47,125 bases of DNA, from the NCBI GenBank assembly GCA_013822345.1, contig PNKH01000059.1, forward strand, positions 1-47,125, written 5' to 3'. How positions within the stretch are numbered: the stretch's first letter is position 1; every line of letters begins with the position of its first letter. This document shows positions 1 through 7,463 of the stretch, in pieces. The notes under the pieces were generated by a model. The model saw only the letters and a list, made by a program, of their open reading frames with translations, had not been told where the DNA came from and searched no databases. The stretch is from Isosphaera sp. (GTDB lineage: Bacteria > Planctomycetota > Planctomycetia > Gemmatales > Gemmataceae). The position numbers were made by a program, and so were the translations under genes.

Positions 1-63
1 GGCGAGCCGGGAGCGTGAGCGACCGGAGGAACGCCCTCCGGTCGCTCACGCTCCCGGCTCGCC
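1..63. repeat. Palindromic element, family B
   Basis: Perfect 29-bp arms (1-29 and 35-63) around a 5-nt loop. Each arm starts GGCGAGCCGGGAGCG and ends CCGGAGG near the loop. It may extend beyond the window edge. Near-identical copies lie at 18779-18843 and, more diverged, at 45536-45601. There is no T-tract, so it is not a classical intrinsic terminator. Confidence 0.9.
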
Positions 64-98
64 CCGATTTTCCCTTCCCCGACCGCTACCGGGTCGGC

Positions 99-104
99 TA
101 CACT
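99..104 (+). promoter_or_regulatory. Possible -10 box (TACACT)
   Basis: TACACT lies 49 nt before the DUF1549 start. The same hexamer precedes the ABC-2 permease gene (8440) and similar ones precede other genes here. No convincing -35 is visible, so this is a weak call based on recurrence. Confidence 0.25.
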
Positions 105-153
105 CAAACTCCTGCCGGGCGCCCGCCTCCCCGCCGCCGCCGGACCTCCTCCC

Positions 154-1725
154 ATGCCCCGCCTGCTGCTCGCCGCGCTGGCCGCCGGACTCGCGGCCGC
201 CCACGCCCCGGCCGCCGACCCGCTCCACGCCCGGGTCGACGCCGCGGTCGAGGCGAAGGCCAAGGCCGACGGCGTCACCCTCGCCGGCCCGGCCGACGAC
301 GCCGAGTTCCTCCGCCGCGCGTACCTCGACCTCACCGGCACCGTCCCGCCCGCCGAGGCGACGAGGGCGTTCCTCGCCGACACCGCCACCGACAAGCGCG
401 CCAAGCTCATCGACCGGTTGCTCGCCGCCCCCGAGTACCCGGCCCGGATGGCCGACCTGTTCCACGTCATGCTGATGGAGCGGCTCGGCGACCACCCGGA
501 CTGGACCGCCTTCCTCCGCGACGCGTTCGCCAAGAACCGGCCCTACGACCAGGTGGTCCGCGACATCCTCCGGCCGGACCCGAAGGACGCCGCCACCCGC
601 GGGTCGGCGTTCTGGCTGTCGAAGCGGCTCGAGAAGTACGGCGAGAACCCGGTCGACTACCCGGGCCTGACCCGCGATGTCGGCCGGCTGTTCCTCGGCA
701 AGAACTTCCAGTGCTGCGAGTGCCACGACCACCTGTTCATCGACGACTACAAGCAGCAGCACTACCAGGGGCTGCACACGTTCTTCAAGAACGTCTACCT
801 CGCCAAGCCTATGGTTCTGGCGGAGCGGCCGACGACCGAGAAGACGCCGTTCGCGTCGGTCTTCACCAAGGTGCCGATGGCGACCGGCCCGGCGCTGCCG
901 GGGATGGCGATGCTCGACATCCCCGCGTTCGCCAAGGGGATGGAGTACGCCGTCCCGCCGGACCGGAAGACCGGCGAGGTCGGGGTGCCGAAGTTCAGCA
1001 CCCTGGCGGCCGCCGCCGAGCAGCTGCCGCGGGCCGACAACCCGGACTTCACCCGCAACGCCGCCAACCGCGTCTGGTTCGCCCTGATGGGCCGCGGCCT
1101 CGTCCACCCGCTCGACCTGCACCACAGCGGCAACCCGGCGTCGCACCCCGAACTCCTCGACCTGCTCGCAGCCGAGTTCGCCGCCCGGAAGTTCGACCTG
1201 AAGTGGCTCGTCCGCGAGCTGGCCTTGACGAAAACCTACGGGCGGTCAAGCTTGGTCCCGGCCGGGGCGCCGGCCCCGGAGCCGCGGCACTTCGCCGTCG
1301 CGCTGGAGAAGCGGCTGACGGCCGAGCAGCTGCTGGCCGCCGCCCTGGCCGCGACCGGGGCCGACCCGAAGGGGGCCGACGCCCTGCGGCCGAAGTTCGT
1401 GAAGGCGTTCGCGAACCAGCCGCGGGAGGCGGAGGACGAGGTCGCCCCGTCGCTGAAGGCGGCCCTGTTCCTCCTGCACGACCCGGCGGTGCTCGACCTG
1501 CTGAAGCCGAAGGCCGGCAACCTGGTCGAGCGGGCCGCGAAGCTCGACGACGCCGCGGCCGCCGACGAGCTGTACCTGGCGGTGCTGACCCGCAGGCCGA
1601 CCGACGCGGAGCGGGCGGCGGTGGCGAAGGTGTTGGCCCGGCACCCCGGCGACAAGCGGGCCGACGCCGTCGGCCGGGTCGCCTGGGCGCTGCTCGCCTC
1701 GATGGAGTTCGGGGTGAACCACTAA
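154..1725 (+). CDS. DUF1549/DUF1553 domain-containing secreted protein
   Basis: 523 aa with an N-terminal signal peptide (hydrophobic LLLAALAAGLAAA, cleavage probably after the HAPAA segment). The N-terminal half matches DUF1549 (FLRRAYLDLTGTVPP near residue 50, then a conserved CCECHDH at 187-193 that contains a CxxCH sequence, as is usual in this family). The second half matches DUF1553 (NAANRVWFALMGRGLVHP, then an ELL-rich stretch). The family is planctomycete-enriched, exported and of unknown biochemical role; the CxxCH could bind haem c but this is not shown. It is the first gene of a + strand group with a lipoprotein, a DUF1501 protein and a WD40 protein, the usual partners. The first ATG after the palindrome is used; no clear Shine-Dalgarno is visible. 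The stop codon touches the palindrome at 1724. Confidence 0.9.
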   Translation: MPRLLLAALAAGLAAAHAPAADPLHARVDAAVEAKAKADGVTLAGPADDAEFLRRAYLDLTGTVPPAEATRAFLADTATDKRAKLIDRLLAAPEYPARMADLFHVMLMERLGDHPDWTAFLRDAFAKNRPYDQVVRDILRPDPKDAATRGSAFWLSKRLEKYGENPVDYPGLTRDVGRLFLGKNFQCCECHDHLFIDDYKQQHYQGLHTFFKNVYLAKPMVLAERPTTEKTPFASVFTKVPMATGPALPGMAMLDIPAFAKGMEYAVPPDRKTGEVGVPKFSTLAAAAEQLPRADNPDFTRNAANRVWFALMGRGLVHPLDLHHSGNPASHPELLDLLAAEFAARKFDLKWLVRELALTKTYGRSSLVPAGAPAPEPRHFAVALEKRLTAEQLLAAALAATGADPKGADALRPKFVKAFANQPREAEDEVAPSLKAALFLLHDPAVLDLLKPKAGNLVERAAKLDDAAAADELYLAVLTRRPTDAERAAVAKVLARHPGDKRADAVGRVAWALLASMEFGVNH

Positions 1726-1808
1726 CAGTGGGCAGTGGGGAGTGGACAGTGGGCAGTGAAGACTTTGGTTTTGAACTGCCCACTGTCCACTCCCCACTGC
1801 CCACTGTT
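1724..1808. repeat. Palindromic element built of 7-nt repeats
   Basis: Perfect 34-bp arms (1724-1757, 1775-1808) with a 17-nt loop. The left arm reads as degenerate heptads (CAGTGGG, CAGTGGG, GAGTGGA, CAGTGGG, CAGTG). The last two bases of the upstream TAA stop are part of the stem, and the downstream lipoprotein start is 13 nt beyond the right arm. Confidence 0.9.
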
Positions 1809-1820
1809 CCCGGAGGGAAC

Positions 1821-3089
1821 ATGTCACGGACGACGTTCGCGCTGCTGCTCGGGCTGGTGGTGGGGTGCGGGTCGAAGCCGCAGCCGGAGGCGGCCGGGAC
1901 GGTGCCGTTGGCCCCCGACCCACCGCCGCCCGCCCCCGGCCCGCCGACCCCGCCGGCCCCGGTCGTCTACGAGATGGACCCGGCCCGGCAGGTGATCCCG
2001 GACGGCCCGGTCCGCGGCCGACTCGCCGGGGTCGAGATCGGCAAGGCCGAGGTGTCGCTGGAGGGGCGGCGGCTGGTCTTCCGCGGCGGGGAGGAGTGGC
2101 GGGCGGTGATCGACCTGCCGGCCGACCCCGGGCGGGACGGGGCGCCGGCCCGGATGGTCCTCCGCCCGGCCGACGAGGTCCCGGGGCCGCCGGACTGGAC
2201 GGTGTTCGTGGTGTTCCCGCGCCCGGTCGAGTTCGAGGGGTGGAAGCTGTTCGGGCTGCAGGGGTGGCGGCCGGAGCCGGCGCTCGGGTGGCGCGGCGGG
2301 TGCGGGATCACGCTGGAATTCGGCCGGCGGGAGGGCGGGAAGCTGCCGGGGAAGGTGTTCCTGGCGCTGCCCGACCTGCCGGGGATGCGGCCCGGGACGG
2401 GCGGAAACGTCCTGGCCGGGTCGTTCGTCGCCGACTGCCCCCGTCAGCCGGACGACCCGCCGGGGCCGGACGACGTGCCGTACGTGAACGGGGCGGTGGC
2501 GGTCCGCGGGGCCGGGCCGGGGGCGGCGGTCCGGACCGGGTACTTCGGCGCCCTCGGCCCGGACCGATTCGCCCTCGCCGCCGCCCCGGAGCTGGAACTC
2601 GGCAGCCGGCAGACCGCCCGGAGCAACTACGACAAGCCGCACGTGACCACCCTGGTCGCCGGCACCGCGGACGCCCCGAGCCGGTTCGAGCACAGCCGGC
2701 TCACCCCCGGCCGGTACCTCGTGTTCGCCGCCCTCCGCGGCGGCCCGGTGGCCGGCCGGTGGGTGGAGGTGAAGCCCGGTTCGACGACGACGACCGCCGA
2801 CCTGGTGCTCGACCCCGGGCAGGCCGGCGGGCTGGAGGTGACGCCGCCGCTGGAGGCGCTCGGCAAGGTGCAGCTGGTCCCGGCCGACGACCCGGGCCGG
2901 CCGCCGCTCGGGGACGTGCCGTTCGAGGCCGCCGCCCTGCAGCTCGGGCTGGAGGCGGACATCGTCGCCCGGAAGGCGGTGTTCAAGGCCCTCGCCCCGG
3001 GCCGGTACGAGGTCCGTGCCGCCAAGCAGTCCCGGGTGGTCGAGGTCGCCGCCGGGAAGGTCGCCGAACTCGACTTCGGGAAGAAGTGA
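1821..3089 (+). CDS. Putative lipoprotein with carboxypeptidase-regulatory-like repeats
   Basis: 422 aa. The start is chosen at ATG 1821 because GGAGG lies 4-9 nt upstream and a lipoprotein signal follows (FALLLGLVVGC, lipidated Cys16). A Pro-rich linker follows (about residues 22-48). The middle has no family I recognise. The C-terminal part has beta-rich stretches such as LTPGRYLVFAALRG and LAPGRYEVRAAK, typical of carboxypeptidase-regulatory/transthyretin-like folds that planctomycetes put on envelope lipoproteins. An enzymatic role is unlikely. It sits between the DUF1549 and DUF1501 genes, which usually adjoin each other, and may be an inserted or accessory envelope partner. Both flanks carry palindromes. 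Confidence 0.8.
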   Translation: MSRTTFALLLGLVVGCGSKPQPEAAGTVPLAPDPPPPAPGPPTPPAPVVYEMDPARQVIPDGPVRGRLAGVEIGKAEVSLEGRRLVFRGGEEWRAVIDLPADPGRDGAPARMVLRPADEVPGPPDWTVFVVFPRPVEFEGWKLFGLQGWRPEPALGWRGGCGITLEFGRREGGKLPGKVFLALPDLPGMRPGTGGNVLAGSFVADCPRQPDDPPGPDDVPYVNGAVAVRGAGPGAAVRTGYFGALGPDRFALAAAPELELGSRQTARSNYDKPHVTTLVAGTADAPSRFEHSRLTPGRYLVFAALRGGPVAGRWVEVKPGSTTTTADLVLDPGQAGGLEVTPPLEALGKVQLVPADDPGRPPLGDVPFEAAALQLGLEADIVARKAVFKALAPGRYEVRAAKQSRVVEVAAGKVAELDFGKK

Positions 3090-3119
3090 CCGCAGCCGGT
3101 TGAAGTGGTTTCGATCTTG

Positions 3120-3171
3120 GGTGGGGCGGACATTCCTGTCTGCCCCGGCAGGCAAGAATGCCTGCCCCACC
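3120..3171. repeat. Palindromic element, family C
   Basis: Two 25-nt arms (3120-3144, 3147-3171) with 4 mismatches and a 2-nt loop. The element starts GGTGGGGCGGACATTCC and ends TGCCTGCCCCACC. The same family is at 6784-6832. It lies in the short gap before the DUF1501 gene. Confidence 0.85.
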
Positions 3172-3210
3172 GGGTCCTGACACCACTTCTGAACAGGGAC
3201 GAGGCCCACC

Positions 3211-4479
3211 ATGCTCTGCACCCCGGCCGAACACCGCCTGTCCCGCCGCCGGTTCCTCGGGGCAGCCGGCGCGTCCGCCCTGACCCTCGGCGGCCTCGCC
3301 ACCCCGGCCGTCGCCGACAAGCTCCGCAAGGACCGGCGGCAGGTGCTGTTCGTCTGGCTCGACGGCGGGATGAGCCAACTGGAGTCGTGGGACCCGAAGC
3401 CGAACACCCCGTTCGGCGGGCCGTTCCGGGCCATCCCGACGGCGGTGCCGGGCGTCCACATCTCCGAGACGCTGCCGCACTCGGCGAAGGTGATGAAGCA
3501 CCTGGCGCTGGTGCGGAGCGTCAGCACCCAGGACAACTCGCACTCCGCCGGCGTCGACCGGATCCAGCGCGGCGACCCGAAGAACCGCGGGGTGGTGTAC
3601 CCGTTCTTCGGGTCGGCGGTGACCAGGCTCGTCGGGGCGGGGGACAGCGGGCTGCCGCCGTACATCTGGGTGAAGCCGATGAGCGGCGGGTTCATCCCGA
3701 AGGACGCCGGGTTCCTCGGCCCGAAGTACGGGGCGCTCGCGCTCGGCGACGGGAAGCCGCCCGAGAACCTGCTCCGCCCCGCCGACCTGTCCGCCGAGTC
3801 CGACGACGAGCGGAACGAGTTGCGGAAGCTGATCGACGCGAAGTACGCGGAGCAGCGGCGGCGGGAGAACACCGAGGCGAACACGCACGCCTTCGAGATG
3901 GCGGCGCAACTGCAGCGGAAGATCGAGCTGTTCGACCCGTCGAAGCTGCCGCAGAAGGACCAGGAGCGGTACGGGTCGCACGACCTCGGCCGGCACCTCC
4001 TGCTCGCCCGCCGGCTACTGGAGGAGGGCGTCACGTTCGTGAAGGTGACCAGCTATGGGTGGGACTCGCACGGCGACCACTTCAACCAGGCCCTGAGCCA
4101 GCACCCGAAGTTCGACCGGCCGTTCGCGGCGATCGTCGAGGATCTGCACGACCGCGGCATGCTCGGGAACGTGCTGGTGGTCGTGTGCGCCGAGTTCGGG
4201 CGGACGCCGCGGATCAACGGCCACCTCGGCCGGGACCACTGGCCGGAGGCGTGGAGCGTGTGCATGGCCGGCCGCGGGATCAAGCCCGGGGTGGTCGCCG
4301 GGGCGACGAACCCGACGGGGACGGAGGTGAAGGCCGACCCGGTGGACATCGGCGGGCTGTTCCACACCTGGTACAAGGCGCTCGGGGTCGACCCGGCCCA
4401 GACGCAGTTCCGCAACGCCGGCCAGCCGCTGCCGATCGCCCACGAGGACATGAAGCCGGTCGCCGAAGTCCTGGCGTGA
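3211..4479 (+). CDS. DUF1501 domain-containing protein, Tat-exported
   Basis: 422 aa. The N-terminus has a twin-arginine signal (SRRRFLGAAGASALTLGG, residues 11-28). It is followed by the DUF1501 core, a sulfatase/alkaline-phosphatase-like fold: LFVWLDGGMSQLESWDPK near residue 45, SVSTQDNSHSAG near 105, SYGWDSHGDHFNQ near 280, CAEFGRTPRINGHLGRDHWPEAW near 330. The Asp/His residues in these motifs would be the metal-site candidates. Length is near the family norm. In planctomycetes this gene almost always accompanies a DUF1549/DUF1553 gene, as here. The function is unknown and hydrolase activity is only inferred from the fold. A perfect hairpin begins 5 nt after the stop. Confidence 0.92.
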   Translation: MLCTPAEHRLSRRRFLGAAGASALTLGGLATPAVADKLRKDRRQVLFVWLDGGMSQLESWDPKPNTPFGGPFRAIPTAVPGVHISETLPHSAKVMKHLALVRSVSTQDNSHSAGVDRIQRGDPKNRGVVYPFFGSAVTRLVGAGDSGLPPYIWVKPMSGGFIPKDAGFLGPKYGALALGDGKPPENLLRPADLSAESDDERNELRKLIDAKYAEQRRRENTEANTHAFEMAAQLQRKIELFDPSKLPQKDQERYGSHDLGRHLLLARRLLEEGVTFVKVTSYGWDSHGDHFNQALSQHPKFDRPFAAIVEDLHDRGMLGNVLVVVCAEFGRTPRINGHLGRDHWPEAWSVCMAGRGIKPGVVAGATNPTGTEVKADPVDIGGLFHTWYKALGVDPAQTQFRNAGQPLPIAHEDMKPVAEVLA

Positions 4480-4483
4480 GCCG

Positions 4484-4521
4484 GTAGGGTGGGCCGAAGC
4501 GGGCGCTTCGGCCCACCCTAC
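4484..4521. repeat. Palindromic element, family D (short)
   Basis: Perfect 17-bp arms (4484-4500, 4505-4521), 4-nt loop, ends GTAGGGTGGGCC and GGCCCACCCTAC. It shares its ends with 31838-31926 and 36593-36680. It sits between the DUF1501 stop and the WD40 start and could act as a 3' stabiliser or attenuator, but there is no T-tract. Confidence 0.9.
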
Positions 4522-4533
4522 AGAGCCCGACTC

Positions 4534-5601
4534 ATGCAACCCAAGAAGCCCGCCGACCCGAACGCCCCGAAGGAACTCGGGAAGCCGCTCACCCCGCCGG
4601 TGCAGATCGCCCGGGTGCGGTTCTCCCCGGACGGCAAGACGCTCGCCGCCGCCTGCTTCGACGGCACCGTCCGCCGCTGGGACGTCTCCGCCGCCGAGCC
4701 GGCCGAGCTGCCCGCGGTCACCGGACATAACGGGTGGGTGTCGGCGATCACGTACATGAAGATGCCGCCGGCCATCGGTGACAAACTGTACTCCGCCGAC
4801 AGCTGGGGGCGGCTCACGGCGTCGGACGCGGACGGGAAGAAGCGCTGGACCGTGGAAGCCGCCCACGACGGCTGGGTGCGGGCCGTCGGCCACACCCCCG
4901 ACACCGCCGTCGTGGTCACCTGCGGCAAGGACGGGCACATCCGCCAGTGGGCGGCCGCCACCGGGAAGCCGGACATCGAGTACAAGGTCGGGACGGACCT
5001 CCTGTCGCTCGCGTTCGCCCCGGACTCGCGGTTCTACGTCGGCGACCTCTTCGGCGCCATCCGGGAGTACTCACCCGCCTCGGGGAAACTCGGCCGCACG
5101 TTCGAGGCGAAGGAGCTGCACCGGGTCGACCGCATCCAGGACGTCGGCGGGGTGCGGTGCCTGCTCGCCTCGCCGGACGGGAAGACGCTGTTCGCGGCCG
5201 GCGGCGAGCCGAAGACCGGCGGGTTCGTGCAGGCCGTCCCGCTCCTGGTCGCCTACGACCTCGCCTCCGGCAAGCGCGTCGGGCAGTACAAGGGGGCGGC
5301 CGACAGCGAGGGGTACGTCACCGACCTGGCGTGGCACCCGGACGGGTACGTCGTCGGCACTACCAGCGGCCAGCCGGGGCAGGGGAAGTTCTTCTTCTGG
5401 AAGCCCGGCGCCGACCAGCCGTTCTTCGCCGGCGGGAAGTTCCCGAACTGCCACAGCGTCGCCGTCAGCCCGGCCGGCGACCGGCTGGCGGTGAGCGCGA
5501 CGAACGCGAACAGCAGCGGGAACGGGCGGCCGAAGGGGAAGGACGGCGAGTACCCGGCGAACACGTCCCCGGTCCAGCTCTGGACCGTCCCGAAGGCGTG
5601 A
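4534..5601 (+). CDS. WD40 repeat protein
   Basis: 355 aa from ATG 4534; an in-frame ATG at 4489 lies inside the hairpin and is not favoured. Degenerate WD40 blades are visible: RVRFSPDGKTLAAACFDGTVRRWD (about 25-48), the VVVTCGKDGHIRQW blade (about 130), LLSLAFAPDSRFYVGD (about 155), LLASPDGKTLFAAGG (about 210), and SVAVSPAGDRLAVSATN near the C-terminus. There is no signal peptide or membrane segment, so it is probably cytoplasmic or exported with a partner. A WD40 gene downstream of DUF1549 and DUF1501 is the standard planctomycete arrangement and suggests a beta-propeller scaffold for this system. No catalytic motif is seen. Confidence 0.85.
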   Translation: MQPKKPADPNAPKELGKPLTPPVQIARVRFSPDGKTLAAACFDGTVRRWDVSAAEPAELPAVTGHNGWVSAITYMKMPPAIGDKLYSADSWGRLTASDADGKKRWTVEAAHDGWVRAVGHTPDTAVVVTCGKDGHIRQWAAATGKPDIEYKVGTDLLSLAFAPDSRFYVGDLFGAIREYSPASGKLGRTFEAKELHRVDRIQDVGGVRCLLASPDGKTLFAAGGEPKTGGFVQAVPLLVAYDLASGKRVGQYKGAADSEGYVTDLAWHPDGYVVGTTSGQPGQGKFFFWKPGADQPFFAGGKFPNCHSVAVSPAGDRLAVSATNANSSGNGRPKGKDGEYPANTSPVQLWTVPKA

Positions 5602-5611
5602 CCCCCGAACG

Positions 5612-5670
5612 ACAAGCCCGCGGCGCGAGCAAGGGCACGGTCTCGGCCCTTGCTCGCGCCGCGGGCTTGT
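5612..5670. repeat. Palindromic element (24-bp arms)
   Basis: Perfect arms 5612-5635 and 5647-5670 with an 11-nt loop. The arm starts ACAAGCCCGCGGCGCG and ends CAAGGG near the loop. It lies 10 nt after the WD40 stop and directly abuts a TATAGT hexamer in front of purM. Confidence 0.9.
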
Positions 5671-5675
5671 ATAGT
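5670..5675 (+). promoter_or_regulatory. Possible -10 box (TATAGT) for purM
   Basis: TATAGT starts on the last base of the palindrome and lies 27 nt upstream of the purM ATG. No clear -35 is visible. If real, the palindrome arm would supply the -35 region. Confidence 0.3.
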
Positions 5676-5702
5676 GTGCCTCCCGGGACACCGGGGGGCG
5701 CC

Positions 5703-6779
5703 ATGTCCGAGCCGTGGGACTACAAGCGGGCCGGCCTCGACCTCGGCACCTACGCCGAGACGATCGCCGGCCTCCAGCCGCTCCTCGCCCGCACCCACGA
5801 CCCGCGCGTCCTCCGCCCGCCGTTCCCGCCGCGGAAGGGCGGCAAGGGGGTCGGCGGGTTCGCCAGCCTGTTCGACCTCAACCCCGACGGCCGGTACCGC
5901 GACCCGGTCCTCGTCACCTGCACCGACGGGGTCGGCAGCAAACTCAAGGTCGCCGCGCTGGCCGGCAAGTTCGATACCGTCGGGATCGACCTCGTCGCCA
6001 TGTCGGTGAACGACCTGGTCTGCACCGGCGGGGAGCCGCTCGTCTTCCTCGACTACCTCGCCATGCCGGCCGACGACACCGCCCTCAGCCTGGCCCTGGT
6101 GAAGGGGATCAGCGACGGGTGCGTCGAGGCCGGGTGCTCGCTCGTCGGCGGGGAGACGGCGATCCTCCCGGACTTCTACCGCCCCGGCGACTTCGACCTC
6201 GCCGGGTTCGCCGCCGGCGTCGTCGAGCGCGACCGGATCATCGACGGCCGGGCGATCCGGGCCGGCGACGCGGTGATCGGCTTGGCGTCGAGCGGGCTCC
6301 ACTCGAACGGGTACACGCTGGTCCGGAAGGTGGTGTTCGAGGCGGCCGGGCTGGGCGTGTCGGACCACGTCGCGGAGTTGGGGAAGACGGTCGGCGAGGA
6401 GCTGCTGGCGCCAACCCGGCTGTACCCGAAGCCGGTCCGGGCGGTGCTCGCGGCGACCGCCCCGACCGCGGTCCACGGGCTGGCGAACGTGACCGGCGGC
6501 GGGCTGCCGGACAACCTCGCCCGCATCCTGCCGCCGGGGAAGCGCGTCACGGTCCGCCGCGGGTCGTGGCCGGAGCCGCCGGTGTTCGCCTGGCTGCGGC
6601 GGCTCGGCAACGTCCCGGACGCGGAGATGTTCCGGGTGTTCAACATGGGGGTCGGGTTCGCGGTGGTGTGCGACCCGGCGGCGGCCGGCGAGGTGGTGCG
6701 GCAGTTCGCGGCGGCCGGCGTCGAGGCGTGGGAGGTCGGGGCGGTGGCGGACGGGGAGGTGGGGGTGGAGATCGTGTAG
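5703..6779 (+). CDS. purM: Phosphoribosylformylglycinamidine cyclo-ligase
   Basis: 358 aa. PurM closes the imidazole ring of FGAM to AIR with ATP in de novo purine synthesis, in the cytoplasm. The AIR synthase fold is clear: CTDGVGSKLKVA (about 78-89), GIDLVAMSVNDLVCTGGEP (about 98-116), SLVGGETAILPDFY (about 146-159), ASSGLHSNGYTLVRK, HGLANVTGGGLPDNLARILP and FNMGVGFAVV near the C-terminus. Length is close to the family norm. A basic, Pro/Gly-rich stretch (RPPFPPRKGGKGV, about residues 39-51) interrupts the usual Gly-rich loop before GGFASLFDL and may be a small insertion. The gene is not clustered with other pur genes here. The start is the ATG at 5703, 33 nt after the palindrome. Confidence 0.95.
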   Translation: MSEPWDYKRAGLDLGTYAETIAGLQPLLARTHDPRVLRPPFPPRKGGKGVGGFASLFDLNPDGRYRDPVLVTCTDGVGSKLKVAALAGKFDTVGIDLVAMSVNDLVCTGGEPLVFLDYLAMPADDTALSLALVKGISDGCVEAGCSLVGGETAILPDFYRPGDFDLAGFAAGVVERDRIIDGRAIRAGDAVIGLASSGLHSNGYTLVRKVVFEAAGLGVSDHVAELGKTVGEELLAPTRLYPKPVRAVLAATAPTAVHGLANVTGGGLPDNLARILPPGKRVTVRRGSWPEPPVFAWLRRLGNVPDAEMFRVFNMGVGFAVVCDPAAAGEVVRQFAAAGVEAWEVGAVADGEVGVEIV

Positions 6780-6783
6780 AGCC

Positions 6784-6832
6784 GTGGGGCAGGCATTCCT
6801 GCCTGCCCGGCAGACAAGAATGTCTGTCCCAC
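6784..6832. repeat. Palindromic element, family C
   Basis: Arms 6784-6807 and 6809-6832 with 4 mismatches and a 1-nt loop. It begins GTGGGGCAGGCATTCC. It starts 4 nt after the purM stop and ends 16 nt before the next start. Second copy of the element at 3120-3171. Confidence 0.85.
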
Positions 6833-6848
6833 CGACGGAGGGCTGGCG

Positions 6849-7187
6849 ATGGACCGGACGTGGGCGGCCGTCCTGCTGACGGTCGGGTTCAGCGCCTTCG
6901 GGGTGCTCGGCGACTACTTCCTGAAGAAGGCGAGCGACCAGGAGTACCCGGTCGCCACCCGGGCGTTCCTGGTCGGGTTCGCGGTGTACGCGTCGACCGC
7001 GTTCGGGTGGCTGTTCGTGATGCGGTACCTGAAGCTCGGGACGATCGGCGTCGTGTACTCGATGTCCACGGTCGTGCTGCTGACCCTGACCGGGGTGTTC
7101 GCGTTCGGCGAGCCGATCTCCCGGTGGGAGGTGGTCGGCATCGTCCTGGCCCTGGCCGCCCTCGCCCTGCTGGTCGGCCACGCCTGA
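6849..7187 (+). CDS. Small DMT-superfamily (SMR/EamA-like) membrane protein
   Basis: 112 aa with four predicted membrane helices: AAVLLTVGFSAFGVLGDYF, AFLVGFAVYASTAFGWLFV, GTIGVVYSMSTVVLLTLTGVFAF, and VVGIVLALAALALLVGHA. The size, the KK-containing end of helix 1 (DYFLKKAS) and the GVVYSMSTVVLLTLTGVFAFGEP stretch fit the small multidrug resistance/EamA half-transporter group. The membrane Glu of EmrE-type exporters is not evident in helix 1; an Asp (D23) is nearby instead. Drug efflux should not be assumed. Such half-size proteins act as dimers. It follows purM on the same strand but a palindrome separates them. The stop codon starts the next composite palindrome. Confidence 0.8.
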   Translation: MDRTWAAVLLTVGFSAFGVLGDYFLKKASDQEYPVATRAFLVGFAVYASTAFGWLFVMRYLKLGTIGVVYSMSTVVLLTLTGVFAFGEPISRWEVVGIVLALAALALLVGHA

Positions 7188-7410
7188 AAGTGGCAGGCAC
7201 GCTCCGTGTGCCGAGGCCGCCGTTCGGGGTGTGGGGTTGGGCGGTCTGGGCGGCGTCGCACCCGCTCCCTGACGGTCGCGGTTCGCCTCGGCGCCCGGCG
7301 AACCGCGACCGTCAGGGAGCGGGTGACACCGACCCCACCCCCCATACCGAACGGCCCTGCTCCGTGTGCCGTCCGCGCGGACGGCACACGGAGTCTGCCT
7401 GCCACTTTCA
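7185..7410. repeat. Composite nested palindrome (three palindromes, 226 bp)
   Basis: The outer arms 7185-7213 and 7382-7410 match at 27 of 29 positions (start TGAAAGTGGCAGGCA) and include the TGA stop of the preceding gene. Nested inside is a perfect family A hairpin (7259-7287 / 7297-7325, 29-bp arms). A second perfect palindrome lies at 7360-7376 / 7377-7393 (17-bp arms, no loop). The stretches between outer and family A arms (near 7221 and 7345) are also roughly complementary. Confidence 0.88.
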
Positions 7411-7463
7411 ACGGGAACGGCCGGCGGGGGTCTCCCGCCGGCCGCCCGCGAGTCGTCGGCCAC

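Noticed and set aside
46-1146. Long opposite-strand reading frame under the DUF1549 gene (and many similar ones)
   Set aside because: Arg/Pro/Gly/Val-rich composition typical of shadows in very GC-rich DNA; the + strand frame has clear domain motifs.
4484-4521. Palindrome as a Rho-independent terminator
   Set aside because: No run of T follows this or the other hairpins; reported as repeats instead.
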